From Trichaptum fuscoviolaceum (lineage: Eukaryota > Basidiomycota > Agaricomycetes > Hymenochaetales > Trichaptaceae), in contig CAJSYZ010000004.1 of assembly GCA_910574455.1 (NCBI GenBank), positions 310,001 through 374,000 on the forward strand: a stretch of DNA of 64,000 bases. The letters are read 5' to 3'. How positions within the stretch are numbered: the stretch's first letter is position 1; each line of letters starts with the position of its first letter. Made by a program: the position numbers and the translations under genes. Shown here piece after piece: positions 1 through 11,972 of this stretch. The notes beneath the pieces are model-generated. The model was not told where the DNA came from, ran no database searches, and saw only the letters and a program-made list of their open reading frames with translations.

Positions 1-660
1 CACCCGGGACACATCTGCGGAAGTGTCCCTTCCCTCCCCCTTCTCTGGTTGAGGCCACCCCGGATGCAGTCTGTTGACAGCATCCTTCCCTTCCCTGGCT
101 GATACAGAGGCCTTTGTTGGCAAGGTCCCCATGGCTTGCATCACAGGCTCTGGTAACTGAGCTGAGCCAATTTGCATGCATGGCTTTTTTGTGCATATGG
201 CTTTTGCTGTGATTCTTCCCCTCCTCCCCCTCTCCTTTCTCTTTATTTTAATAGTAGATTAATAGCTACAGCATGTAGCACTGTTTATTGAAATAAAATA
301 AAATAATTTTCCACAGCAAATTTTAATGTGGTGGGCTGACTGCTGTTGGCATTTCCGAAATCAGGATAAGGCTATAATATTATACAAGAAATCTAAGTTA
401 CAGTGGTGAAGAAACTAAAGAAATTGAGTGCGAAATGAGCAAGCAAGCTCCGTTCGCAGATGCGCACAGCGAGCAAGGGTACTTGCTCACCGCGCGCGGT
501 GGTGAAGCAAGACCCTGAGAGTCACGCGAAGCAAGCGCGTGGCATCAAGGGTCTAGGCACCGGGCCCCGGTAACGTGGTGACGCGTTACCAGTGGCCACC
601 GGTGGCTATGGTCACCCGAGTCAAATTAATGCTCGGATTACCGCTAGCTTAGAGAAATAG
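1..660. other. gene-free stretch with short inverted repeats
   Basis: I see no convincing reading frame here. The stretch holds several short perfect inverted repeats: GGGACAC at 6-12 with GTGTCCC at 23-29, GGTAAC at 569-574 with GTTACC at 585-590, and the 12-bp palindrome GCCACCGGTGGC at 595-606. With the large inverted repeat just downstream, this suggests the remains of a transposable element cut by the window edge. That origin is inference. Confidence 0.4.
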
Positions 661-661
661 T

Positions 662-726
662 GCCAACGCTATCTCTAGAGATAGGCTCCTGGGGCCCAGG
701 AGCCTATCTCTAGAGATAGCGTTGGC
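662..726. repeat. perfect 32-bp inverted repeat with a 1-nt centre
   Basis: The two 32-base arms pair at every position around base 694. Each arm starts GCCAACG and itself contains the 16-bp palindrome CTATCTCTAGAGATAG, so the structure is a palindrome inside a palindrome. It lies between the repeat-rich leader and the first Dlt1-like relic. It could be two transposon ends joined head to head, a fold-back element or a strong cruciform site. The sequence does not say which. Confidence 0.9.
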
Positions 727-739
727 TGGGCAGAGCAGG

Positions 740-1690
740 TGCAATATCTTCGCTGCTGGCGATGCTTAGAACGAATCCAACGTCCGCTGCGCATTTCAAC
801 CCAACGGCCTTCACACGTAAATTCTCTGCATCCTCATCGTCGTCAACACCGGCCTTGCCCTCGTCTCCGACATTTGCATCTTCTCACAGGTCGTCCGCAC
901 AGCTTCAAACAAAAACCCGACGATCAACGGCAATGTCATCGGTGCAGCTTATGTGCTAGTTGTAAGTCCTCTACATTCTTCGCTACGCTGTATCCAAAGC
1001 TACTAATGCACTACGTGGGCCAGCTCGTTATCTCATTCGCTTTCCTCAAACGTCGCGCTTGAAGTTGGCGAAGATACCGAAAAGGTGCACTGCGACGGGA
1101 ACGGGCGATCTTCTGAAGGTATGTCCTATGCAGATAGACTCGAAAATAGACATGCATTTGGCTGATGTGATGCTCAAGGACAGGTGTCGCACACTTTCAA
1201 TGAGCACATGCGCCATTGCGCTTGCCTAAGGCGTCTGTCTCATCGAGAAGGCTGGGGTGCCGTCTACTACTGCTGTCTTACCATTGCTCATTTGAATTAA
1301 GGGAAGGGATGGTGTACGAAGGCGCTCGCTTCCGCACTGTTTCGTCGACACCGTCAGAGCCTTCGTGCAAATTTGTTCGACCAAGATATTCCCTTCAGAC
1401 ACCGCCTCACGCGCCGTCATCCTTCGCTCTCATCACACGCTCCTTTAGCGCACACACCCTCTTCGAGACGTCCGCCATGCACAACAAGTACACCCCAGGA
1501 ATTGACATGCACGTTGCATTTATCTTGAATACGATTGGCGACGTCGGTGATGAAGGAGAGGCAAGCGTGAATAGAGCCCGAGGTTCCAGCGCTATACGGA
1601 TGCGGTTGAGCTGGCCAAGTACTGCGAGCAAGAGATGATGGAGGTGGAATACGAAGACGCGCTGGAGGTGGCGGGGGTTCTGTAGGGAAT
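740..1690 (+). pseudogene. Dlt1-like membrane-protein gene relic, copy 1
   Basis: This is a decayed copy of a gene present four times in the window; the best preserved copy starts at 15504. Recognisable parts are an N-terminal hydrophobic segment, a block ending near 1117 that corresponds to the RIPKGRI..GTGDLPK block of the sister copy, and a C-terminal block (about 1560-1684) resembling the VELARYCE...EFEDALEAAEVL end of copy 4. Several stops and frame changes separate them. The order of hydrophobic N-terminus, basic loop and helical C-terminus, plus that C-terminal block, reminds me of fungal Dlt1 (defect at low temperature) proteins. That assignment is from memory and tentative; the pseudogene status is clear. 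Confidence 0.5.
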
Positions 1691-1829
1691 GTGAGTGTCT
1701 TTCCGTTCTCTCTACCTTGTATGGATCTAAATTCTTTCATGGCAGTTTGGATGCGTATAAAGCAGAAGTCACCAGAGACTCCGCGTTAGTGTTTTGCACG
1801 AGGATGATGGTGCTACAGCAGTAAAGATC

Positions 1830-2900
1830 GTCGGGTGGCTCTAGACCCTCTCCCGCGTACACATCCGCAACCCCAGGCGCAGCTCCAGCAGAATGAAAAT
1901 CAACAACGGCTGCTGAAAGGCCTGTGCTACGCGGTCTTCGGGTGCGACAACGGCGAGTGGGCTCGCACCTGCGCGGGCCGGCGCTGCTAGATACGCTTCT
2001 GGAGGCGAACGGTATGGAGAGGCTGAAGGGAAGAGGAAAGGCGGATGCGAGTGGTGCGGGGACTTTGAGGAGTCTTGAGGGGAAGAAAGGGGAGCACTGG
2101 ATGAGGTGAGTTACTTCCTCTTCCGCTCTGTTCCATCACTAAAAGACATATCGCGAACATAGAATACGGAAACAAAGCTCACCTTACGTCGATGTTGGCA
2201 CGGCTGGCGTGAAACTCCTCCGCCAGCCAATCGTGGTGACGGGGAAGGTTATTGAGAACAGGTTCCTGACGAAGCCCGGTGCAAGAGACGAGGCTTATCG
2301 AAGATGACGTCCACAATAGCCATCAATAATCTTTCATCGCCTGCGTTTGTGCTTGCAAAAATTGCGCTGCCGGATGGAACGGGTTATGGTTTATCTGGTG
2401 AAGTGAGTACTTGATTTGATATTTGAAGGTTAATGATTGTTAATAGTGTTAAGTGTGAATTAAGCTTGCCGACCAGCCCTATCGACAATGTGAAGCGTGC
2501 GCTCTCACCGCTTGGCTTGTCGAGTGACCAAGAGGTACGCATGGTGAATCTTGCGCTCATAGAAAACATCTTCTGATATTATTTAACAGATCATCATCAG
2601 ATAAGAAGCACCGACTATCTTTCCCCGCCGACACCCTTTCACCCGTGCATCATATCCTCAGCGTCTTCATCGAGCTAAAGATCTATTTCTTGACACGGAC
2701 GTGGAAGTCGGGAAGCACGTCATTTTAAATGAGACAGTTGGTGTACATAAGGTGTACTTTGTGTTCGTGTTGCGGACACCAATCGAGACAATGATGTCAA
2801 TCTAGAGCTCCGTGTTCTACAGGGAGGAGGATTGCGTGCTTGAAGAGGGGTACAGTTATGCGAACAGGAACGCTGGACCATAGTACTGCCTTAATATTAA
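1830..2900 (+). pseudogene. unrecognised relic of the duplicated unit, copy 1
   Basis: This region aligns by eye with 8890-9600, 16700-17930 and, inverted, 58940-59280. Shared peptides include GKADASGAG followed by an L..LE block near 2036-2105, a KLLRQ-type block near 2210, and a stretch near 2840-2880 that matches 17810-17855. No copy is open throughout and I do not recognise the ancestral protein. The minus-strand copy keeps a CGAC (C-x2-C) pair, so a small zinc-binding domain is possible, but that is a guess. It always lies between the Dlt1-like relic and the kinase. Confidence 0.45.
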
Positions 2901-3175
2901 AGAAAAGTGCTTCAGATGCTTGAACGACCATGGATTCATTCCAGTGAATACTAGACCCTGTTTAAGAAGATGAGGTTGTACGTGCCATGGGTAGTTTTGT
3001 GCATGCCAGGCAAGTCTGAGATAAAATAGAAACGAAAGCGTTAACTTGAACTCGAATAGGTTGCTTGTATTTGTTTGTTTGATGGCATCGATGTGATGCC
3101 CTTGGGCGCGTCGAAACTCAACTCTTGCCCCGTCCTTGTATCCTCCTATAGTAAGATCGGCCTATTTCATCTCTG

Positions 3176-5183
3176 ATGGCTTCTTTCTTTGAGGACATTC
3201 TCCAACTGACTGGGCGGAAGACATCCTTTGAAGAAACACGCGAAAATGAAATACTTGTAAGGCTCTGTGATCGTTCTGTGTCTCTCAAGATGTGGGAAGA
3301 CGCTGCCCGTACCTTTCTGGAATATGAGGGGGTAGAAGTAAGATCTTAATATTATCCGTCTCCAGTGATAGTGATATCTTACTTGTATGCTATTATTTCC
3401 GCTAAGGCTTTCAATCAACATTACAACTATGATGACGCACGTCTTAGGTTCTCTGTCAATAAATAAAAACTGACCTGATCTATCACTGTAGGTGAAGATT
3501 TTTGACTTTGAAGGCAGTTTGGATGACGTATGTTTCGTCTTCTCCGTTGACACGTACATAACAGCTGACCAGTCTCCAAGACCTTTAAAAACTTAGGCAA
3601 ACTCCTGCCAGGCTACGTAAAGAAGCTTTCCGATTTGAGCATACCTGAAATGTCGTTGAATCCCGCTTCCTACGGAAACCTGCTCTCTGGGCTTATAAGC
3701 TTTTCCGACATCATTGATTGTATCATAAAACTACGGTATGTACTCATTAAATAGAGAATGCCATAACTCACACATCAGAAAATTGCAAGGAACAATCTTG
3801 CATATCTTGCAATGGTTAAAGTGCACCATATGGCTCGTAAACTACTCAACATCTCGGAGTATGTGCAAAAGGACACACAACAAGCAACCGCAGATCAAGT
3901 CACTGACTTAATTCGCATAATTGATGAAGTTGATCAGGTACGGAAGAACATGTAATGATTCGCGATACGTGGCCATGCTTCTAACAGACTAATCCTGTTT
4001 AAAGTTATTGTTGTTGTTTCGTGACACAAAACGCAGCATTCCCTATCTTGAATATTCAGGAATCGAAACGTTGCTTCATGACTCTATCTACGAGACAGCC
4101 CACCGTTGTGCGATTCTTCCATCTCGTTTGCATATGCATCAGGTCGAAGCCATGCCAAAGTCTCATGTCAATGGTGGTGCATTTGCAGACATCTATAAAG
4201 GCACCTTGAACGATGGCCAAGTAATTGCATTGAAAGTGCCGAGGTGCTTTGGTAAAGCGAAGGAAATCAGAAAGGTCCATGCAGTAAATTGTGTCCGCAT
4301 CTCACGTCAATGCTTTGTCTTATCGTTTTGAAGGAAATATCTAAGGAAGGACTTGTGTGGCACTTCTCGACGCATAAGAATATTCTTCCTTTACTCGGTA
4401 TAAGTCGCATAAAGTTCGAGGACGAAAAGCCGGATTTGTTGATCTTGGTTACACCCTGGATGGCTAATGGAACTTTGAGTGAGTTTCTTCACGATAAACC
4501 CGATACAGATGGGGGAGAAATGGTGAGAGCATGATCCAGTTATTCCTTCCTCATTATATGACGTTATTTCATAGATATTGAATATTGCATTAGGCGTACA
4601 TTATCTGCATGAAGTTCGAGTTCCTCACGTAGTGCATGGTGACTTACGTTGTGTGAGTGTCATGCACCTTAACTATATGACTTGTTCTTATGATATGTAC
4701 AATTATTAGGATAACATACTTGTCGATGGACATGGAGTACCTAAGATAACTGATTTTGGCTTATCCCGAGTAAAGGACTTCCAGGCGAGTCTGACTGGAG
4801 CATCATCGGCCGGGGCTAGGGGGTCTCTTCGATGGCAGGCTCCAGAGCTCTTGTTTCCAGAGATGTTTGGAGGAACAGCAAAACACACCTTTGCATCCGA
4901 CATTTATTCCTTTGGTATGACGTGCTTAGAGGTATGTAATGAGAAATATTAGCTATAAAGCATCTGATTAACTTACTAGTAGATTGTAACCAATGAAATG
5001 CCTTACTCCGGCTTTTCCGAAGCTCAAGTCATAGCAGCTGTACTGCACGAAGAATTGCCCAATGTCCCGGTTCCTGCTGTATATCAGCGAGTCTGCGAAA
5101 GTCAGTGGGAGATGGTAAAACGTTGTTGGAGCAGAAAGGCTGAAGATCGCCCCTCGATAATTGATTTTTACTTATTATTCTGA
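3176..5183 (+). CDS. TKL-type protein kinase, paralog A
   Basis: A multi-exon Ser/Thr or dual-specificity kinase predicted to phosphorylate protein substrates in the cytosol. The start is the ATG of MASFFEDILQLTG, a start shared by all four paralogs. An N-terminal helical region of about 200 residues precedes the kinase domain. Visible motifs are the glycine-rich loop VNGGAFADIYKG, the lysine strand ALKVPR, the catalytic loop VVHGDLRCDNILV (HGD instead of HRD, as is usual in basidiomycete TKL kinases), TDFGLSR (DFG), a long activation loop, APELLFPEMFGG (APE) and a final RCWSRKAEDRP block. All introns are about 45-65 nt and the frame joins across them. Two small in-phase exons (3407-3436 and 3492-3527) lie in the N-terminal part; the first has a GC rather than GT donor. 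It appears intact. Substrate and regulation are unknown. Confidence 0.85.
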
Positions 5184-5647
5184 GATCTTTATGTTTCATC
5201 TATATTCTTGGTATAATATTTCGAGTGGAGATATCTCGCATTTATTAATGTGACCTTTCCGAGAACAACTAATTGGGCGTACAGTACTATCGGTAGATAA
5301 AGCGCACCCTCCTTGCAGCCGCATTCAAGGGTGGCATTACCAACCCATTCTCAGCGTAAGCTTTCCTTATCCTTGAAAGACACAAATTGACCCGCTATTT
5401 CATTGAAGCTTAGCTGTGCTTACCTCACCGTTAGTCGTTCCTAGTTTTCTTTACCGACAGTGGCAGGTACACACCCAGTAGTCCGCAATACCCTTGCTTC
5501 TATAGATATACTGTACTGTATACGGATACATTACAGATTGGATTCCTTAGTTGAATTTAAGTTCTTAACCATTGACCAGAGAGAAAGCCTTCGGATTGGA
5601 CCGCAAAACATACCATTGGTGCTGAGGAGACAGCAGATGTACATAAC

Positions 5648-7756
5648 TCAAATGTGAGGAACAAGCTCGACCCAGTCGACGGTGTCAAATGCGGAAGGAG
5701 GAAGAGAACGAAGAGAGGTTACAGACAAAATAAGAAGGGCGATGCGAGCCACCGGGTAGGCGATTGAAGCCAAAAAGCACAACGGTACACCTAATAGCAC
5801 CAACGTCAGTTGAACAAACTCCCAAAATCCTCCAATGCCTCCCGAGTTTGCGGCATCCCAAAAGAAGGCGGTTTGAAATGTCACGAAACAAGACGTGACC
5901 ACGCCCAACGACGCTGATCTCCACATGACCTGCTCGGCCTGCGACGGGAAGCTGAAATGCCATGCAAGGCAGTGAATTGCACCAAACACTGCACCTGCGA
6001 TGGCGGAGGTGCTTAGAAGCGGTGTGATGCCTGCTGTCTCGCTGTAGAACATCATCGAGAACACCCTGACCTGCTGAACGGTGTCAAACGCAGGGATCTG
6101 AAAGCTATCCTTTGCGTCATTGTCTAATATCTGAGCTATGGGGATGAGAATTGCGAAGTTGATGATGTAGAACGTTAGCAAGAAAAGGAATGCAATGAAC
6201 CGTGCAGCACAATACACAGCTGCTCCTGGAATGCTGACAAGTGATATGTATATATCCTAAATAGATCGCATAAGCAAATAGTCTACAGTGAAGAAATAGA
6301 AGAGGCGGTCTTACTTCAACGCCCAATGTATATCTGTTTGAAAGGTTCGAATCTGTTTGAAAGTCGTGATCTTCGCCAGCAGAGTTCTGGTCACCATCCC
6401 GTAGAGCATTAGAGTCTACTTCGTCACCGGTAGGTAGTGTTTCCACGCTCCTGCCTCTTTTCAAGCCTCGCATGGTCGTCACCAAATATCGATAGACTTG
6501 AGAGAGATAGGAATGAAGATGATGAGGGATGACTTTAATTGCGCTTCCAAGCTTAGAAAGCACACTTTTGACTGCTCCAAGAGTAGTTATAGATACCGAC
6601 CGGAGGGCAGTGAGTACCCCTATAAACGATGAGGCCATGGACGTGCAGAGATGCTTCCCAAGGTCAAATTCCGTCTCCGAGAAAGTCCATGTAACGTCGC
6701 TATCTCGGCTTGCCAGCATTTTCTCCACACCTTTCGTCCGAATGACGAATGGGAAACGCACATCGCGGGGTTTGCTCCACCAGAAGATGTACATGATGCT
6801 GTTCAGCCCAGCGAGCGCGGCCGTGGTGAGCTCGAGCTCGGATATCGCCAAGCCCTGCGCAGCTCGCGTGATGATCTGGACGATGAACCACGTGAGCTGT
6901 AGGAGTGCGAACCCTTTGGAGAGCGCGTCGCCCTTGCTCTTGTCGTCGATCTCGTCCTCGGTGATGGTCGGGAAAGCGATGAGGTTTTCGGAGAGAAGTT
7001 GTTTGAGAGCCTCGAACGTGAGGACACCTTCCCAGATATCATCTCCAAAATCAATCCGTGAAGCATCTTCCTCGGCGAGCTCTTCGGGATTGTACATTCC
7101 AGCAACACAATTCACTTTCACCTTGATCCCTTCCCAAATATTGTTTGCATTTTCGGGTCGAAATATAAGTGAGTCGGATATGAGGTCTACCTTACGCTTA
7201 CGAACTGTAGCAAAGTAGGTTTCCTCTGGGCCGACGAAGTGTCGGAAAAAGTGATTCTCAAATGTGGTAGTGTGTATTCGGAAGCCACCCATTTGAAGTA
7301 GATGTCCGTGAGCCGTGGTCCATGGCTTGACTGTGATCGTTATGTAGGAGTTTGATATCATGAACGTCACCACGTACCAGAGCCTGGAAACGCAGCATTA
7401 ACAGCTTCCCTGATCATGACGGCCCCTCTCCACTGCTTGAACGCCCACATTACCATGAATTCCGGCGCGAGGATCGAGAAGAACATAAGGAATATTCGTC
7501 GCCCGAGAAGTGTCCACTTTCCCTCCCCTTTGTACGGTACGTTTGGATGCACAGATACCCATGTGCACGCGAACGTCGTAGCGAGACAACTCCATAGGAT
7601 ATCAAGGACTGTCCGGCCATCGCATCCGTCGGAAGGGTCATCGCGCGCGAAGATAGCCGCTTCGAAGGTGGAGGTCGTCGGATTGGGTAACGGGAGAGGT
7701 AAAGCCTGCGTTCCGTAGCGCTTGAGTAGGAAAGCGGTGGTGAGGAGGAGTAGCAT
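5648..7756 (-). CDS. multi-pass membrane protein of unknown function, paralog 1
   Basis: Three exons (7756-7378, 7330-6315, 6256-5648) join in frame to a 667-residue protein. It begins with a hydrophobic MLLLLTTAFLL leader. Hydrophobic segments follow at RTVLDILWSCLATTFACTW, IFLMFFSILAPEFMVMW, ALLQLTWFIVQII and LAGLNSIMYIFWW. After a soluble, charged linker come four or five more segments, ending in the C-terminus VDWVELVPHI. I recognise the pattern (WSCLATTFACTWVSVHPN, then TITEDEI.DKSKGDALSKG) as an agaricomycete membrane-protein family with no function I can name. It is convergent with kinase A; the two stop codons are about 460 bp apart. A paralog with an expanded linker lies at 11973-14301. 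No defect was seen. Confidence 0.8.
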
Positions 7757-8149
7757 AGCCGGGAACTAGCTGGTCATGCAGATGGAGGATAGGCACAGAG
7801 ATGGCTGCGTACTGTAGATGACCCTATAGCCGAGCAGTACAAGGAGCGAATGCATTTATTATAATATTGCGTCCTTGAAATGCACAAAACGTGTTGCCCA
7901 CGCTGAAGAGCGATTGACAGCCTCCATCAAGAAATCTAGATAGACGCTGGGGAGGCCCATCGATAGGTGGTACAACGTCCGAATGAAGTTCCTAAAGTGT
8001 AGACGGAATTTTCTGATATAGGCACATTGCTTATGACAATGTATGAGGATGTTCACTGTTGGTGTAAGGTTAATGGTATGTTGCCAGTGAGTTCGAACTC
8101 TATTTCATAGTATTGCCAGTGGTACTCCGTGGGACCGTGAGAGAAATTC
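7757..8149. other. intergenic stretch, nothing recognised
   Basis: AT-rich DNA between the start of membrane-protein paralog 1 and the second Dlt1-like relic. Short open frames exist but none has family resemblance or plausible splice sites. It presumably contains the promoter of the minus-strand gene starting at 7756. Confidence 0.3.
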
Positions 8150-8880
8150 AGGTTGTGGTCGGCACGGTGGCCGCTGCGCACGTTAACTTTCACTTCGACG
8201 ACGTTGTGGTCGCTACTGATGATGCTCAGAACGAAACTAAAACATACTTTTAATTCGAATAATCGACCTTTCCGCGCTTTCTATGCCAGTGTCTCCTCAT
8301 TGTCGTCGTCACCGGCCTCGTCGGCCTCGTCTCCGACATGTTGTCCTCCCCAGACTTGCCACACAGCGCCGAACAAGAACTTGACATCGGTGCACCTCAT
8401 TTCTTCACTGTAAGTCATCTGCTTCGATATATCTTTACTAAGGTAGCTAATGTGCGACGTGGTCCAGCTCGTCATCTCACCTGCTGTCCGGTGCGCTTGA
8501 AGTTGGCAAGGATACCAAAAGGGCGCATTGTCGATATAGTCCAAACTTGCTGTGGGCTTGGCTGATGGCTGTTTGTGATGTTCACGGGCAGGTGGTGCAC
8601 ACGTTCATTAAGGGGGAGTTTCTTCGGACATGCCTCGTTGGTTAGTTCTCAGCTTCCACCTCGCCTTCCAGCGAAGCGCTTGACCAAGATACTACTGTCA
8701 GATGCAGCCTCACGCGCCATCATTCCGTCCATGCCTCCGCTCCCACTACTCGTCACATTAGCACGCACATGCGAGACCATCCCATCTCGTTCCCCTGGAA
8801 TCAATGCCAATATCGGCGCGCTATCGAGTTTTCGTGAAAAGCGCTCGGCCGAGCCAGCAAACGGGTTAGAGTCTTGACCA
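8150..8880 (+). pseudogene. Dlt1-like membrane-protein gene relic, copy 2
   Basis: Nucleotide similarity to 15504-16300 and 740-1500 is visible by eye: a hydrophobic start near 8285, an LKLARIPKGRI-like block near 8500-8530, the HVVHTFI-type block near 8590, and ASRAIIPSMPPL near 8710-8740. The last is also seen in copy 4. Stops and frame changes separate the blocks. The intron-like sequence before the second block keeps its CAG acceptor (GTCCAG|CTCGTC), unlike copy 3. The Dlt1 assignment is tentative; the pseudogene status is well supported. Confidence 0.5.
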
Positions 8881-8889
8881 CTTTTCTGA

Positions 8890-9600
8890 AGAAATCAAAG
8901 ACCAAGAAAGAAAGTGCTATCTGCATTTTCATCAAGGCAACCCTCCGGATCCTCTACGTCGTGACCGCGCACCTTTCCAGCGAAGGACTCGTAGTCGTCG
9001 TCGCAGAAAGGCACAGGTAGTCGGGTGGGTCATAAGTAGGGAAGAGGCAGATGTGGATGGCATAGAGATCTTTTAGGACTTCGAGGAGTTCGACGTGAGT
9101 TCACTGCAGTTGCTGAGCTGTTCGATTACTGAAAAAGGTATTGCGAATGTAAATATACGCAGATAATGACAGAAACACTCAGCGTGGCGAACGTCGATGC
9201 CGGCGCGGCTCGCGAAACTCCTCCGCCAGCTAGATGTGACAATGGGGATGGTCGTCAAGAACAGGCTTCTGATGAGCCCGGGTATGTTGGAGAAGACTGA
9301 AGTCTAAGCCATCCGTGACGATTATAGGGCTCCGAGCTGATGTTCTCTTCTTTCATTACCCACATTTGGGTGTTCAGAGATTGAGCTGCCGGAGAGCAAT
9401 ACGTACTGGGTTGGGATTATCTGGCGGCGTGAGTCCCTGAATTGAAACTTCGGATCATGAGCTGCTATAGTTGAGTGCGGCTGAAGCTCGCTGACCAACT
9501 CCATCTGTGAAACGTGTGCTTTGACGTCGAGACGGAGGTAGGCATAATAAACCTTTCGCTCGTCAAGAACAACTCCTGATATGCGCTAGGTCCTAGTCTC
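8890..9600 (+). pseudogene. unrecognised relic of the duplicated unit, copy 2
   Basis: Aligns with 1830-2560. The clearest match is at 9180-9290, where the peptide around AKLLRQLDVTMGMVVKNRLL corresponds to the block at about 2205-2275. A second match is a stretch near 9045-9090 corresponding to the GKADASG block. The frame is broken several times and no protein family is recognised. Confidence 0.4.
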
Positions 9601-9634
9601 CCTTCTGTAGCAGTATCCTCCTAAGTCATCTGTG

Positions 9635-11634
9635 ATGGCTTCTTTTCTGTTAGACATCTGCAAACTAACCGGGCACTGGAAGTCAGCTTTCAAAGAAAGA
9701 CACGAGAAGGAAACATTCGAAAGTCTCTGTAATCCTTCTGAGTCCCTTTACGACTGGGAATGCGCTGCTCGCAGCTTCATGAGAGGCGAGAATATAGAGG
9801 TGAGATCTAGCACTGAGATTATCGAGTCGAAGTTTTTTCTTAGTAGCTGATTATAATAATATTTGCATGCTAAGGTTGTCAACATTAAATACAATGTCGA
9901 CGTACGTCTCAGATTCTCCGTAAACATGCTGTATTTGACCGTATTTCTTACTTGCGTGCTAAGATGGACCACTTTGATTGTGTTCTAGATGGCGTACGTG
10001 TCACATTCTCCATAAACGTCTTAGTCCTCACCGGTCTCCAAGACCTTTGAGAACCTAGTCAAATTCCTTCCGGGATACATAAAGAAGCTCACAGAGCTAG
10101 ACATTCTTGCGATGTCATTAAATCCCGCTTCCTATGGGTATTTACTCTCTGGACTTGCAACGCTTTCCGACATTGTTGATTGTATTAAAGAACTACGGTA
10201 GGTATTCAGTGGAAGTTATAGAATGTGTCGGCTCACAACTTCATCGTAATGTCAGGAATAGGCTTGCTTACCTCACAGTGATTAAAACTCACTACATGGC
10301 TCGTAAACTTCGTAACATTTCGGGGCATGTACAAAAGGGCATACAGCATTTGACCGCAGGGAACGTTTCTAACTTAATTCGTACAACTGATGAAGCTGAT
10401 CAGGTGCGGAGGAAATAGTAACGTATCGTGATACATGGCTAAGTTCCTGACAGATTTATCATTTCGTAAAGTCATTGGTATTGATCCGCAACACACGAAG
10501 TGATATTCACGATCATTAATTTTCTGGAATGGAGACAATACTGCACGACTCGATCTATGACACAGCCCATCATTGTGCGATTCTTCCATCTCGGATGCAT
10601 ATGCTGGAGGTCGAGACTATGCCAAAGGCGCGCGTTAACGGTGGTGGATTTGCAGACATATACAAAGGCACATTGAGCGATGGCCGAGTGATTGCAATGA
10701 AGGTGCCGAGGTGCTTTGGCAAACCGGACGAAATCAGGAAGGTCCATGCGGTGAGTTTCGTCTGCATCTCATGCCAGACAGCCTTGTCTTACCTACAGTA
10801 AGGAAATTTCCAAGGAAGGAATTGTATGGCACTTCTCCGCGTGTGAAAATGTGGTCCCGCTCATCGGTATAGGCTTCATAAAACTCGATGATGAACATCC
10901 CGATTTGCTGGTTTTGGTTACGCCCTGGATGAATAATGGAACCTTGAGGGAATTTCTTCGCTGCAGACCCAACACCGATAGGGTACTAATGGTAAGAATC
11001 CGATTGAGATATTCCTCCCCCTTGTGACGATGTTTGTGCCCGATAGATAAGAGGTGTTGCATCTGGAGTACGTTATTTGCATAAGCTACGAGTTCCTCCC
11101 GTAGTGCATGGTGACTTAAGATGTGTGAGTACCATGCACAATAACTCCATCCCATGTTCTCATTATAAATACATATATAAGGATAATATTCTTGTCGACG
11201 GAAATGGCGTACCTAAGATAGCAGATTTTGGATTATCCCGAGTAAAGGACTTCCAGGCGAGTCTGACTGGAACAACGTCAGCAGGAGCTAGAGGATCGCT
11301 TAGATGGCAGGCGCCAGAGCTTTTATCTCCAGAGATGCTTGGAGGAAGTGGAAAACACACTTTTGCATCGGATATTTATGCATTAGGGATGACACTCTTA
11401 GAGGTATGTGATAAGCAATATTTGTAGCAAAGCATCAGAGTAACCCACAAGAAGATATTATTTGATGAGGTACCTTACTTTGGCTGTTCAGATGCGCAAG
11501 TCATAACAGCTGTATTACACGGAGACCTGCCCGAGGTCTCATTTGATGCGATATATCATTACAGAACGAAGTGGGAGATCGTGAAGCGATGTTGGAGCAG
11601 AAAGGTTGAAGATCGTCCATCAGCATATGAATAA
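9635..11634 (+). pseudogene. TKL-type protein kinase, paralog B, with an in-frame stop
   Basis: It has the same exon layout as paralogs A, C and D, starting MASFLLDICKLTG. Two in-phase small exons lie at 9875-9901 and 9964-9993. Kinase motifs are all present: VNGGGFADIYKG, AMKVPR, VVHGDLRCDNILV, ADFGLSR, APELLSPEMLGG and a last block ending VEDRPSAYE. In the exon before the glycine loop the aligned frame reads through a TAA at 10517-10519, where paralog C has a coding codon. The rest stays open. Either it is a very recent pseudogene, or splicing avoids the stop, or the base call is wrong. If translation restarted at the ATG of 10529 the kinase domain alone could be made. Confidence 0.7.
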
Positions 11635-11972
11635 TATAGACTCTTTTGAGTATCTTCATGTTCTATGAATGATAGTGGCAGAATACTTCGAGCGGTGATA
11701 TCTACAGTATTCAGCGTGACCTTTCCGAGAACTATCGATTAAATACTCTTGACTGTACTACTGATAGACCATCAGCATAGATAGACGTCCGTAATTGAGA
11801 AGAAAACAAATGTTTCTGAAAGCCGATAAGGGTTGCTGAGTCGCACCTAATTGAGACTTTGAATAGGTGATAGTATCAATGGCCTGGGTCACGAATGAAC
11901 ATAAAAGGATTTGTACGGCCTTATATACAAGCATCCGTTGAGGCTGACTAAATGATTATTACATGCTCGTGT

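Noticed and set aside
1216..1740. Opposing 107-140 codon frames
   Set aside because: They lie within the decayed Dlt1-like relic and do not follow its conserved reading frame.
6529..7218. A 229-codon plus-strand open frame
   Set aside because: It is antisense to a well-supported minus-strand exon with membrane segments and family motifs; its own translation has no such structure.
7398..7641. Arg/His-rich minus-strand frames overlapping membrane-protein exon 1
   Set aside because: Other-frame shadows of the exon encoding the conserved WSCLATTFACTW segment.
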